Source: Alistipes sp.
GTDB taxonomy: Bacteria; Bacteroidota; Bacteroidia; Bacteroidales; Rikenellaceae
Length of the DNA: 50,552 bases
NCBI GenBank assembly: GCA_017559615.1
Contig: JAFYRB010000035.1
Span: 1-50,552, forward strand
Direction of reading: 5' to 3'
A program made the position numbers and the translations under genes. Positions 8,130 to 16,503 of this stretch are shown piece by piece; within the stretch, counting starts at the first letter, position 1; each line of letters opens with the position of its first letter. Under the pieces are notes generated by a model. That model worked only from the letters and a program-made list of their open reading frames with translations. It was not told the DNA's origin and did not search any database.

Positions 8130-8846
8130 ATGGCAACATCGAAGTATCGCAGAATATTATTAAAGCTCAGTGGTGAGTCGTTGCAGGGTAAGCAGAACTA
8201 TGGCCACGATGTGGAGGTTTTGAATGCTTATGCAGAGCAGATTAAGCATATTAAGGATATGGGCGTGGAGATAGGTATCGTCATCGGCGGTGGTAATATC
8301 TTCCGTGGCATCCAGGGTGCAGGACGTGGCTTCGACCGCGTGAAGGGTGACCAGATGGGTATGCTTGCTACGATTATCAACTCGTTGGCATTGCAGTCGG
8401 CATTGGAGTCGGCGGGTGTTAAGGCAAAGGTGCTTACCTCAATCCGTATGGAGCCTATTGGCGAGTACTATTCAAAGGCGAAGGCTATCGAGTATCTCGA
8501 GGCTGGATATGTGGTAATCATCGGTGGTGGCACCTCAAACCCATACTTCTCAACCGATACAGCTTCGGCACTCCGTGGCATAGAGATTGAAGCGGAGGTT
8601 ATGTTCAAGGGTACGCGTGTGGATGGTATCTACACCGCAGACCCAGAGAAGGACCCTACGGCTACGAAGTTCGATACCATCACGTTCGACGAGGTTATCG
8701 CGCGCCGCCTAAAGGTTATGGATCAGACAGCCTTCACGTTGTGCCGCGAGAATCACCTCTCGTTGATAGTCTTCGATATGGATACCGTGGGCAATCTCGA
8801 GAAGGTCGTAGCAGGAGAGAATATTGGTACAGTGGTAACAGAGTAA
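8130..8846 (+). CDS. pyrH: UMP kinase
   Basis: This amino-acid-kinase-fold enzyme phosphorylates UMP to UDP. Visible motifs are the N-terminal KLSGESLQG, GGGNIFRG, the GGGTSNPYFSTDTASALR segment, and a DGIYTADPEKDPTA nucleotide/metal loop. The 238-residue length is typical. It heads a plus-strand set with a TlpA-like gene and frr. The pairing of pyrH with frr is conserved in many bacteria, usually without a thioredoxin gene between. Confidence 0.97.
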   Translation: MATSKYRRILLKLSGESLQGKQNYGHDVEVLNAYAEQIKHIKDMGVEIGIVIGGGNIFRGIQGAGRGFDRVKGDQMGMLATIINSLALQSALESAGVKAKVLTSIRMEPIGEYYSKAKAIEYLEAGYVVIIGGGTSNPYFSTDTASALRGIEIEAEVMFKGTRVDGIYTADPEKDPTATKFDTITFDEVIARRLKVMDQTAFTLCRENHLSLIVFDMDTVGNLEKVVAGENIGTVVTE

Positions 8847-8867
8847 AACGCTTAAAAATAAAAAGTT

Positions 8868-9467
8868 ATGGCAATTAAGACTACTCATAAGAAACGTGGC
8901 TCGACGCTCACCCTTTTGGTGATGCTCGTAGCACTTATAGCCGTTGTGGCGGCTGTTATATTTTGGCCTGTTGATGTTACTGCATCACGTGCGGAGTACC
9001 CTTCGCAGCAGGATGATATCGCAGCAACAACACTCATCAACGCTGGCGATGTAGCTCCCGACTTCACGGTCGAGATGCTCGATGGTAAGAAGGTTACTCT
9101 CTCTCAGTTGCGTGGCAAGGTTGTCCTTGTTTCGTTCTGGGCTACGTGGTGTCCTCCTTGCCGCTTGGAGCTTTCGCATATGCAGGAGGATGTTATCGAC
9201 CGCTTTGCAGGTCAGGATGTCGTAGTGCTTCCTATCTCTCGCGGCGAGGAGCGTGCAAAGGTTGAGGGATACATCAAGAAGATGGGCTACACATTCCCTA
9301 TTGGCCTCGATCCAACACAGGATATCTATCGCAAGTATGCTTCGAACTATATCCCTCGCAGTGTGGTTGTGGGACGTGACGGCGTTGTGGCATATGTTGG
9401 CGTAGGCTACGACGAGCAGATTGCAAAGGAGATTGAGAATGCTATCGTAGAGGCTCTCGCGAAGTAA
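8868..9467 (+). CDS. TlpA/ResA-like membrane-anchored thioredoxin
   Basis: This is probably a periplasmic thiol-disulfide oxidoreductase held by an N-terminal membrane anchor (about residues 13-33). The thioredoxin fold carries WATWCPPCRLE, with the CPPC active site at residues 95-98, and a cis-Pro in YIPRSV. At 199 residues it fits the TlpA/ResA/DsbE class. The specific client is not evident; no cytochrome c maturation genes are near. It is inserted between pyrH and frr with gaps of 21 and 34 bases, suggesting co-transcription. Confidence 0.85.
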   Translation: MAIKTTHKKRGSTLTLLVMLVALIAVVAAVIFWPVDVTASRAEYPSQQDDIAATTLINAGDVAPDFTVEMLDGKKVTLSQLRGKVVLVSFWATWCPPCRLELSHMQEDVIDRFAGQDVVVLPISRGEERAKVEGYIKKMGYTFPIGLDPTQDIYRKYASNYIPRSVVVGRDGVVAYVGVGYDEQIAKEIENAIVEALAK

Positions 9468-9501
9468 GAGTAAATGAAGATAAACTAATAAAGATAAAAG
9501 T

Positions 9502-10059
9502 ATGGATACCAAAACTATTTTAGCTGAAGCAACCGATCGTATGCAGCGTGCTGTAGATCACCTCGTTGAGGAGCTTCTTAACATTCGCGCTGGTAAGGCA
9601 TCTGTAAATGTTCTTAATGGCGTTTTCGTAGATTACTATGGCTCGCAGACTCCTGTATCGGGTGTTGCAAGTGTTACTGTTCCAGATGCAAAGACAGTCC
9701 TTATTCAGCCTTGGGATAAGAATATGATTCGCCCTATTGAGAAGGCTATTATCGACTCGAATATCGGCCTTACTCCATCGAATAATGGTGAGCATATCCG
9801 TCTTTCGATTCCACCTCTTACGGAGGAGCGTCGTAAGGAGATTGTAAAGGCTGTAAAGGCCGAGGGTGAGACTGCACGTATCAGCCTCCGTAACGCACGC
9901 CGTGATGCTGTTGAGGCATTCAAGAAGGCTCAGAAGGAGGGTATGTCTGAGGACGAGCAGAAGGATGGCGAGGCACAGGTACAGAAGCTTCTTGAGAAGT
10001 TTACAAAGGTTATCGATGCCGAGTTGGAGAAGAAGGAGAAGGAGGTAATGACCGTATAG
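9502..10059 (+). CDS. frr: Ribosome recycling factor
   Basis: RRF with EF-G splits post-termination ribosomes. The 185-residue length is exactly typical, with the domain I start (MQRAVDHLVEELLNIRAGKA), the domain II segment around YGSQTPVSGVASV, and the helical C-terminal half with LTEERRKEIVKAVK. It ends the pyrH unit. Its TAG stop lies in the left end of a diverged copy of the dispersed repeat, and a strong two-way terminator follows. Confidence 0.97.
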   Translation: MDTKTILAEATDRMQRAVDHLVEELLNIRAGKASVNVLNGVFVDYYGSQTPVSGVASVTVPDAKTVLIQPWDKNMIRPIEKAIIDSNIGLTPSNNGEHIRLSIPPLTEERRKEIVKAVKAEGETARISLRNARRDAVEAFKKAQKEGMSEDEQKDGEAQVQKLLEKFTKVIDAELEKKEKEVMTV

Positions 10060-10186
10060 TTTGCCGTTATAATAGCGCACTTACTTTCGCTAACGGGTTA
10101 TCTCGGCAAGGGGAGTACGCCAAGTGCAACTCGTTGTCTTGAGATTCGTAGAGCGTAGTATGTGAACTATTCTAACAACAAATTAA
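10055..10186 (+). repeat. Dispersed hairpin repeat, copy A (diverged)
   Basis: This stretch aligns over its full length with the tandem copies behind nadK, sharing CGCTAACG, TTATCTCGGCAA, AGTACGC and the right end TCTAACAACAAATT. It is clearly diverged, but the arms still pair: AATAG near the left end against CTATT near the right end, where the nadK copy has AAGAGGT against ACCTCTT. The inner hairpin also survives as GTAC against GTGC. The frr stop codon lies inside its left end. Confidence 0.72.
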
Positions 10187-10216
10187 GAGGTGGAGTTATT
10201 TCTTCGACCTTTAAAT

Positions 10217-10254
10217 AAAAATAGAGGGTGTCCCGCGGGATGCCCTCTATTTTT
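10217..10254. terminator. Bidirectional terminator between frr and the DUF3467 gene
   Basis: AAAAATAGAGGG (10217-10228) pairs with CCCTCTATTTTT (10243-10254). The inner TGTCCC/GGGATG extends the stem. A-run and T-run on the two sides suit the convergent genes. Confidence 0.9.
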
Positions 10255-10285
10255 ATTGTGTGCCTAATTGCCTAACGCACAATCA

Positions 10286-10591
10286 TTAAGCATTGCCCTT
10301 GCCGCCAAATGGGTCGATGTTAGGCTGCTTCGTGCGAAGGTGGATAGGACCCATAGTGCTCTCGTAACGTGTCACGTTCTCCTGCAACGAGAGTAGAAGA
10401 CGCTTTGCGTGCTCTGGGGTGAGGATGATGCGGCTACGTACTCGTGGCTTCTGAAGGCCTGGGAGAATCGTAGCAAAATCGAGGATAAACTCCGTAGGCG
10501 AAAAACCTACAAGATGAAGGTTTGAGTATTGGCCAAGTCCCACCTGCTCGTCGAGTTGTATGTCAAACTCTGCTTTTTTAATCTCGCTCAT
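10286..10591 (-). CDS. DUF3467 family protein
   Basis: This small 101-residue soluble protein has the DUF3467 pattern: YSNLHLVGFSPTEFILDFATILPG in the middle, then a segment ending in LTPEHAKRLLLSLQENV. Members are common in Bacteroidota, but I know of no established function. It is a single-gene unit, convergent with frr and sharing its terminator. Confidence 0.82.
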   Translation of the reverse strand: MSEIKKAEFDIQLDEQVGLGQYSNLHLVGFSPTEFILDFATILPGLQKPRVRSRIILTPEHAKRLLLSLQENVTRYESTMGPIHLRTKQPNIDPFGGKGNA

Positions 10592-10738
10592 ATCTATGTG
10601 TTGTTTAATTTAAGAATTACTTTGTAAAAGTAAGAAAATATTTGCGAACAACCAAAAACTCAAAAACCGCACCGCAAAAAAATGATATTTTGTGTGAAAT
10701 ATTACCTTCGAATAGCTCATATATCTACCAAAATGTTG

Positions 10739-10746
10739 TATCTTTG
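10739..10746 (+). promoter_or_regulatory. Promoter -7 element of the lysE-cmk-ispH cluster
   Basis: TATCTTTG, 65 bases before the first gene of the long cluster at 10811. No -33 box at normal spacing was recognised. A second possible box, TACCTTCG, lies near 10693-10700. Confidence 0.55.
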
Positions 10747-10763
10747 CCACGATATGTGTATTG

Positions 10764-10781
10764 TTATGTCATAAGACATAA
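10764..10781 (+). promoter_or_regulatory. Inverted repeat in the leader of the exporter gene
   Basis: TTATGTC, loop ATAA, GACATAA: a perfect 7-bp palindromic arm pair just downstream of the predicted transcription start and 30 bases before the LysE-family start. There is no T-run. It could be an operator or an RNA hairpin. Confidence 0.45.
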
Positions 10782-10810
10782 GGGCATAGTGCTTGATTGA
10801 GATATAGGAT

Positions 10811-11494
10811 ATGTTGTTCGAGATATTTAAGATACTCTTCGGTGGCCTCTGTGTGGGACTTGCCTCATCGGTAACGGTGGGTCCTGTGGCGGTGTTGTGC
10901 ATACAGCGCACGTTGAGCAAGGGACACCTCTCGGGCCTTATGTCGGGACTCGGTATCGCGTGTGCCGATACGCTGATGGCTATCCTTGCCTTCTCGGTCT
11001 ATGCACTTCTCAAGAGCTATATCGACGAGTATAACACTATCATTCAGTTCTGTGGAGGTATATTTGTGGTTATCGTGGGAGTTATGATATTCTTCAAGAA
11101 CCCTGTGCCACAGATTCGTAAAAACCGTGCGGGAAGGAGTGCCTTGTGGCAGGACTTTGCGTCGATGTTTGGCTTTACGCTTGCAAACTTTGTGGTTATC
11201 ATACCATATATCCTTGCCTTCTTCACGATGTTCAATATCGACTTAGCGTTGGATGCGCCGCAGGGTGCTGATGTTGCTCAGACAGCATCGCAGGTAGGTC
11301 GCTGGATGAACAATATCTTGGTGTTGGTGGGCTTCCTCTTGGGCGCTATGTTGTGGTGGTTGGCGCTAACCTCAACAATCAACATCTTCCGCAAGGGCTT
11401 CCGACCACGACATATGCTTGTCATCAACCGCGTTGCGGGTGTGGTCATATCTGCATTGGGTGTCATAACCCTTGTCACTGTAATTATAGGTTAA
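10811..11494 (+). CDS. LysE-family membrane exporter
   Basis: This is a probable inner-membrane exporter of amino acids or similar small molecules. The 227-residue protein is highly hydrophobic with about five to six membrane segments and begins with the LysE-like GLASSVTVGPVAVLC, continuing RTLSKGHLSGLMSGLGIACADTL in the family manner (a conserved early Gly/Pro segment and an Asp in the second helix). The substrate cannot be told from sequence. It heads a cluster in which the next gene, cmk, begins three bases after its stop. Confidence 0.8.
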   Translation: MLFEIFKILFGGLCVGLASSVTVGPVAVLCIQRTLSKGHLSGLMSGLGIACADTLMAILAFSVYALLKSYIDEYNTIIQFCGGIFVVIVGVMIFFKNPVPQIRKNRAGRSALWQDFASMFGFTLANFVVIIPYILAFFTMFNIDLALDAPQGADVAQTASQVGRWMNNILVLVGFLLGAMLWWLALTSTINIFRKGFRPRHMLVINRVAGVVISALGVITLVTVIIG

Positions 11495-11497
11495 CAA

Positions 11498-12193
11498 ATG
11501 GATAACAAGAAGATTATTATCGCCATCGACGGACACTCGTCGTGTGGTAAGAGTACCTTTGCTAAGGCCATAGCAGCACGCCTTGGCTATATCTTTATCG
11601 ATACAGGTGCGATGTATCGCGCTGTGACGTTGTACGCACAGGAGAATGGTGCAATTCAGAATGGCATCGTCGATGAGGAGCGTATCGAGGCTATGTTGTC
11701 GGATATCGCTATCGACTTCCGCTTCAATGCCCAGCGTGGTGCCAGCGACATCTACGTAAATGGCGACCTTGTGGAGGGTAAGATTCGTACTATCGAGGTT
11801 AGTAACTCGGTTAGCGCCGTAAGTTCTATTGGTGCGGTGCGTAAGATGTTGGTTGCTATGCAGCAGCAGATGGGACGCAAGGGTGGCGTAGTGATGGATG
11901 GTCGCGATATCGGTACGGTGGTTTTCCCTGATGCCGAGTTGAAGATATATATGACCGCCGATGCTATGGTACGTGCCGAGCGTCGCTTCAAGGAGCTATC
12001 TGCCAAGGGCGATAACGTCACCTTGGAGGAGGTTTACGAGAATGTTGTGTCGCGCGATAAGGCTGATATGTCGCGTGCTATCTCGCCATTGCGTAAGGCC
12101 GATGATGCTATTGTGTTGGATAACTCACATATGAGTGTCGAGGAGCAGATGGCGTGGTTTGATGAGCAGTATCAGCGTGTTATAAATGGCTAA
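11498..12193 (+). CDS. cmk: Cytidylate kinase
   Basis: This P-loop kinase phosphorylates CMP and dCMP. The P-loop GHSSCGKST is at residues 12-20, followed by DTGAMYRAVTLYA and the later VVMDGRDIGTVVFPDAELKIYMTA and SRDKADMSRAISPLRKADDA segments typical of Cmk. The 231-residue length is normal. It overlaps the next gene ispH by 8 bases if ispH starts at 12186, suggesting translational coupling. Confidence 0.96.
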   Translation: MDNKKIIIAIDGHSSCGKSTFAKAIAARLGYIFIDTGAMYRAVTLYAQENGAIQNGIVDEERIEAMLSDIAIDFRFNAQRGASDIYVNGDLVEGKIRTIEVSNSVSAVSSIGAVRKMLVAMQQQMGRKGGVVMDGRDIGTVVFPDAELKIYMTADAMVRAERRFKELSAKGDNVTLEEVYENVVSRDKADMSRAISPLRKADDAIVLDNSHMSVEEQMAWFDEQYQRVING

Positions 12194-13067
12194 TATGCGT
12201 ATTACGATTGATGATAATTCGGGTTTCTGCTTCGGCGTAGTGCGTGCTATCGAGGTTGCCGAGGAGTCGTTGCGCCGTGTTGGCGAGGTCTACTCTTTGG
12301 GCGATATCGTGCATAACCGCATCGAGGTGCAGAGACTTGAGGCCTTGGGCTTGCATACCGTCTCGCAGGAGGATATGGCTCAGTTGGGTGGCAGAACACT
12401 CCTTATCCGCGCTCACGGCGAGCCACCACGTACGTATAAGCGTGCCGAGGAGTTGGGTATAGATGTTGTGGATGCTACGTGTCCTGTTGTGGCACGTCTG
12501 CAGCGTGTGGTGCGTGAGGCATATCAGAAGATGACGGCGGTAAATGGTCGTGTGGTGCTTCTTGGTAAGCGCGGTCACGCCGAGGTTATAGGCCTTACGG
12601 GACAGGTTGAGGATGATGTTGTAGTTGTGGAGCGCGAGGAGGATATTGAGGTGTTGGATTATAGCCGTCCAATATACTTCCTATCGCAGACTACGCAGAG
12701 CATCGAACTCTTCAATCACCTTGCCGAGATTATCCGTAGCCGTATGGCAGAGGGTGTTGAGCTTACGGTTAATGATACTATCTGTCGCCGTGTGGCAGGA
12801 CGTGAGGCGTTGTTGGCGGAGTTCTCGAAGAGCGTAGATGTGGTGTTGTTTGTCTGTGGCCGCAAGTCGTCGAATGGCAAGGTGCTTTCGGAGGTGTGTC
12901 GCAAGGCAAATGCAAGGTGCTACAATATCGAGGAGGCGCAGGACGTTGATATGATGTGGCTTGAGGGTGCCGAGAGTGTCGGTATCTGTGGTGCTACCTC
13001 CACGCCACGATGGTTGATGGAGGATGTGGCAAAGGCCGTTGAGGCTATGTGTAACGAGAAAAAATAG
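12186..13067 (+). CDS. ispH: 4-hydroxy-3-methylbut-2-enyl diphosphate reductase
   Basis: IspH performs the last MEP-pathway step, making IPP and DMAPP with an Fe-S cluster. The three cluster cysteines are visible: C15 in GFCFGV, C99 in DATCPVV and C200 in NDTICRR. Active-site histidines appear in IVHN, AHGEPP and GHAEV (H43, H77, H131). The 293-residue length corresponds to the stand-alone form without a fused S1 domain. The start may instead be the ATG at 12195, directly after the cmk stop. A cmk-ispH neighbourhood also occurs in other bacteria. Confidence 0.95.
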   Translation: MANMRITIDDNSGFCFGVVRAIEVAEESLRRVGEVYSLGDIVHNRIEVQRLEALGLHTVSQEDMAQLGGRTLLIRAHGEPPRTYKRAEELGIDVVDATCPVVARLQRVVREAYQKMTAVNGRVVLLGKRGHAEVIGLTGQVEDDVVVVEREEDIEVLDYSRPIYFLSQTTQSIELFNHLAEIIRSRMAEGVELTVNDTICRRVAGREALLAEFSKSVDVVLFVCGRKSSNGKVLSEVCRKANARCYNIEEAQDVDMMWLEGAESVGICGATSTPRWLMEDVAKAVEAMCNEKK

Positions 13068-13074
13068 TAGAATT

Positions 13075-13557
13075 ATGGTGAGATATATTATCCGTTCGCT
13101 GAAGTATCTGCTCTTTATCAGCGTTTTGTATGTGGCTCTTACGTGGCTTATGTCCGTTACGTCGTACAACTCGCAGGTGGATATGTGGACGCTACTTGAG
13201 GCACAGTTGCGTTCCGAGCAGGGAGTGTGGCTTGTTGTGGCTTTTGTGGCTCTTGCTATCTTCTACCCACGTTTCGGCTTTATGACACGTAGGGTTGAGG
13301 GTGTGGATATCGCGAGCGACAGAGTGCGTATCGACAATGCTATGCGTGTCTTTGACTTCGAACTTGTTGGTGAGGAGCAGGGGGTGATTACCTATCGCGC
13401 TCGTGGAGTGTTTAAGCGCCTAACGTTTATGTACGAGGATAAGATTGAGGTGCGTGCCGTTGAGGGCGGCGTGGAGATTAAGGGTATTCGCCGTGCTGTG
13501 GCGCGTATTGCCTATCAGCTTGGTGCTTACGTCGAGAATAGTAGATTTGAGAAATAG
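13075..13557 (+). CDS. Conserved-looking membrane protein of unknown function
   Basis: I do not recognise this 160-residue protein. It has a basic N-terminus, two membrane segments (about residues 9-27 and 50-66) and a soluble C-terminal half of about 90 residues rich in beta-forming and charged residues. The longer open frame from 13024 overlaps ispH; the ATG at 13075, seven bases after the ispH stop, gives a sensible membrane-protein start. It sits three bases before the S41 protease gene, so the two are surely co-transcribed and may act together at the membrane (inference). Confidence 0.75.
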   Translation: MVRYIIRSLKYLLFISVLYVALTWLMSVTSYNSQVDMWTLLEAQLRSEQGVWLVVAFVALAIFYPRFGFMTRRVEGVDIASDRVRIDNAMRVFDFELVGEEQGVITYRARGVFKRLTFMYEDKIEVRAVEGGVEIKGIRRAVARIAYQLGAYVENSRFEK

Positions 13558-13560
13558 AGT

Positions 13561-15243
13561 ATGTTACGTTCTGGGTTGCGATATGTTGTGCTATGTGTAG
13601 CACTCGCTATAACTCTCTCGGCATCGGCACAGGGGGATGAGCGCCAGAGGCGTGATTTCGACCTGGGGTGCAAGATAGAGATTCTTGCGAATATGATGCG
13701 AGAGTTGGAGAGTGGCTTCGTTGAGGAGGTCTCGGCAGATGAGTTGCTGAAGGCTGCAGCACGTGGTATGCTTCTGGTCTCCGATCCTTATACGGAGTAT
13801 CTCTCGGAGGAGGCTATGGAGGATTTCGAGGTGATGACTACGGGACGTTACGGTGGTGTAGGCTCGCTAATTCGCAAGAAGGGTGACTACATAATCTTTG
13901 CCCAACCATATAAGAACTCGCCTTCGGATGTTGCGGGTGTAAAGATTGGCGATAAGATTTTGGCAATCGGCGATGAGGATATGCGTGGCGCTACGGCATC
14001 GGACGTAAGTTCGCGTCTTCGTGGTGAGGCGGGTACCGACATTAGTGTGGTCATAGAGCGCAATATCAGTGGTGCGATTGACACACTCTCGATTCGCCGT
14101 GAGCGTATCACAGTTCCGAGTGTCAATTATGCGGGTATGCTCCGCGATGGCGTGGGATATATCTCTCACAACGACTTCATTGAGGGTAGTTATGATGAGA
14201 TGCGCCGTGCGGTGGAGAGCCTTATGGCGCAGGGTGAGTTGAAGGGCTTGGTGCTGGACTACCGCTCGAATGGTGGTGGTGTGATGCAGGAGGCTGTCGA
14301 CATCGCCTCGCTCTTTGTGCCACGTGGCGAGCAGATTGTGTCGATAATGGGACGCGACTCCTCGTCACTTACGCACTACAATACACGCTATGCCCCTATT
14401 GCTGAGGATATCCCTATCGTTGTTCTTGTAAGTGGCTCATCGGCATCGGCATCGGAGATTTTGGCGGGTGCGTTGCAGGACCTCGACCGCGCGGTGGTGA
14501 TGGGTAGCCGCACCTATGGCAAGGGCCTTGTGCAGGGTACGCGATATCTCGGCTATAACACCTACCTCAAATATACCACTGCGAAGTATTATATCCCTTC
14601 GGGACGTTGCATACAGTCGCGTAACTACGCCGCTATGCGTAACGATGGTGTGGTGACCGAGGTGCCCGATTCGCTAATCTCGGAGTTTACGACACGTGGT
14701 GGTCGTAGGGTGTACGATGGTGGAGGTATTGTTCCCGATGTGAAGATTACACCAGAGTATGTAAGTCGCTTTGCCATAGCGCTCTACACCCAAGGCTTTA
14801 TCGAGGATTGGGCCGATGAGTATATGCGTAAGCATCACGCCGAGCCGATAGATATCAATACATTCTCGATTACGGATGAGGATTATGAGGAGTTCTGCCG
14901 CTTTGTAGCCGATAAGGATATTAGCTATGAGTCGGAGACACGCAAGGCGCTGAAGGCTCTTGAGGCTGCTGCCGAGAAGGAGCTTTATGCCGAGAGTATG
15001 GACGAGGCGCTGGAGATGTTGAAGGGACTTCTTCACGATGATAATATGTCGAACTTGCAGCGCTACCGCAGAGATATCGTCGAGGCGCTCAATGGCGACA
15101 TCATACTTCGCTATGCCTATAATAGTGGTGTTTTGCAGCACTCCGCAGCCACAGATAGCAGTGTCGCGCAGGCCGTAGAGTTGCTTCTTAACCGCGAGGA
15201 GTACGAGCGAATACTTAGCCAAAAGCATCTTGAGATGCACTAA
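13561..15243 (+). CDS. S41-family C-terminal processing protease
   Basis: This is a periplasmic serine protease of the CtpA/Prc type. A signal peptide ends near ASAQ (about residue 24). A PDZ domain follows (about 95-170), then the protease core with YRSNGGG, SGSSASASEI and GSRTYGKGLVQ. By alignment with E. coli Prc, the dyad is S296 and K321. At 560 residues it has a C-terminal helical extension of about 160 residues after the core. It lies in the middle of the cmk-hemD cluster with gaps of 3 and 15 bases. Confidence 0.92.
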   Translation: MLRSGLRYVVLCVALAITLSASAQGDERQRRDFDLGCKIEILANMMRELESGFVEEVSADELLKAAARGMLLVSDPYTEYLSEEAMEDFEVMTTGRYGGVGSLIRKKGDYIIFAQPYKNSPSDVAGVKIGDKILAIGDEDMRGATASDVSSRLRGEAGTDISVVIERNISGAIDTLSIRRERITVPSVNYAGMLRDGVGYISHNDFIEGSYDEMRRAVESLMAQGELKGLVLDYRSNGGGVMQEAVDIASLFVPRGEQIVSIMGRDSSSLTHYNTRYAPIAEDIPIVVLVSGSSASASEILAGALQDLDRAVVMGSRTYGKGLVQGTRYLGYNTYLKYTTAKYYIPSGRCIQSRNYAAMRNDGVVTEVPDSLISEFTTRGGRRVYDGGGIVPDVKITPEYVSRFAIALYTQGFIEDWADEYMRKHHAEPIDINTFSITDEDYEEFCRFVADKDISYESETRKALKALEAAAEKELYAESMDEALEMLKGLLHDDNMSNLQRYRRDIVEALNGDIILRYAYNSGVLQHSAATDSSVAQAVELLLNREEYERILSQKHLEMH

Positions 15244-15258
15244 ACGTAAAATCGTAGG

Positions 15259-16503
15259 ATGAAACTACTGCATATCACACTTCCACGAGGGGTATTCTCG
15301 ACACGAAGCCGCACCTTGGTAATCTTGGTGGGCTTGGTGCTTGTCTCCCTGTCGTTGTTCTACACGTGGAGGGTGTCGGTAGATATGAAGCACGAGGATG
15401 AGATGGCCATAGAGCAGTTGCGCCGTGATGAGCGTAATGCTGTGGAGATGTGGGAGGATATTCTGCATAACACCAACATCGGTGGCCAGATGATATATAA
15501 TCCCGAGTTGCTGAATAAGCTCGCTGAGCATACCAACGTGCCGCTTATCATCGCTGATGAGCGCCTCAATGTGAGGGTTACAAACCTTCCGGAGGAGATT
15601 GTCGGCAACCCGCAGCGTCTGCGTGAGGAGATAATGCTTATGAGCGAGAAGAATAAGCCGATATCGGTGACCTATGGTATGATAAACCGCACGGTGTTTA
15701 CCATCTACTACGGCACGACGGATTACGAGACGTTGGTATCGAGCGCTCATAGTAAGGCTCTGGTATTCTTCCCCTATGTGCAGCTTGTGATTATCATCCT
15801 CTTTGCGATTTTTGCCTACATCGCCTTCTCCTCTACCAAGCAGAACGAGCAGAATCGTGTGTGGGTAGGTCTTGCGAAGGAGACTGCACATCAGCTCGGA
15901 ACGCCAACATCCTCGCTATTGGGATGGATAGAGTATCTCAGGGAGCAACCCGTAGACCAGATGGCCGTAGATGAGATGTCGAAGGACCTGGCGCACCTGA
16001 TGAAAATCGTAGACCGCTTCTCGAAGATTGGCTCCGAGACGCAGCTTACGCCGATGAACATAAACGAGGTTGTGGGAGATACGGTTATGTACTTCCATCG
16101 CCGCATACCTCGCAACGTTACGCTGAACTACAACGGCTTGGCGATGGCTCCGATACGTGTATCTATCAACGCTGCGCTCTTCGAGTGGGTTATCGAGAAT
16201 CTTATGAAGAACTCGCTCGATGCTCTTCAGGGCCAGGGTGCCATAAACGTTGAGGTGGGCGAGAGTGGTGACTCGGTATTTGTGGAGGTCAGTGATACGG
16301 GTAAGGGTATTGCCAAGAGCAATTGGACGCGTATCTTCGAGCCAGGATTTACAACGAAAACACGTGGCTGGGGCTTGGGATTATCGCTGTCACGACGAAT
16401 TATAGAGGAGTATCATAAGGGTAAGATTGCCGTAGTGCGCTCGGAGATTGGCGTAGGCACTACAATACGTGTAACACTAAAACGCAAGGAGGGCGATGAG
16501 TAA
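15259..16503 (+). CDS. Membrane sensor histidine kinase (orphan)
   Basis: This 414-residue kinase has two membrane helices (about 18-38 and 169-191) bracketing a periplasmic sensor region of about 130 residues. The H-box ETAHQLGTPTSS follows, with phospho-acceptor H211, then the N-box ENLMKNSLDAL, the G1-box DTGKGI and G2-box GWGLGLSL. All ATP-binding elements look intact. No response regulator gene is adjacent; the next gene overlaps it by 8 bases and encodes a DUF4271 membrane protein. The sensed signal is not evident. Confidence 0.92.
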   Translation: MKLLHITLPRGVFSTRSRTLVILVGLVLVSLSLFYTWRVSVDMKHEDEMAIEQLRRDERNAVEMWEDILHNTNIGGQMIYNPELLNKLAEHTNVPLIIADERLNVRVTNLPEEIVGNPQRLREEIMLMSEKNKPISVTYGMINRTVFTIYYGTTDYETLVSSAHSKALVFFPYVQLVIIILFAIFAYIAFSSTKQNEQNRVWVGLAKETAHQLGTPTSSLLGWIEYLREQPVDQMAVDEMSKDLAHLMKIVDRFSKIGSETQLTPMNINEVVGDTVMYFHRRIPRNVTLNYNGLAMAPIRVSINAALFEWVIENLMKNSLDALQGQGAINVEVGESGDSVFVEVSDTGKGIAKSNWTRIFEPGFTTKTRGWGLGLSLSRRIIEEYHKGKIAVVRSEIGVGTTIRVTLKRKEGDE

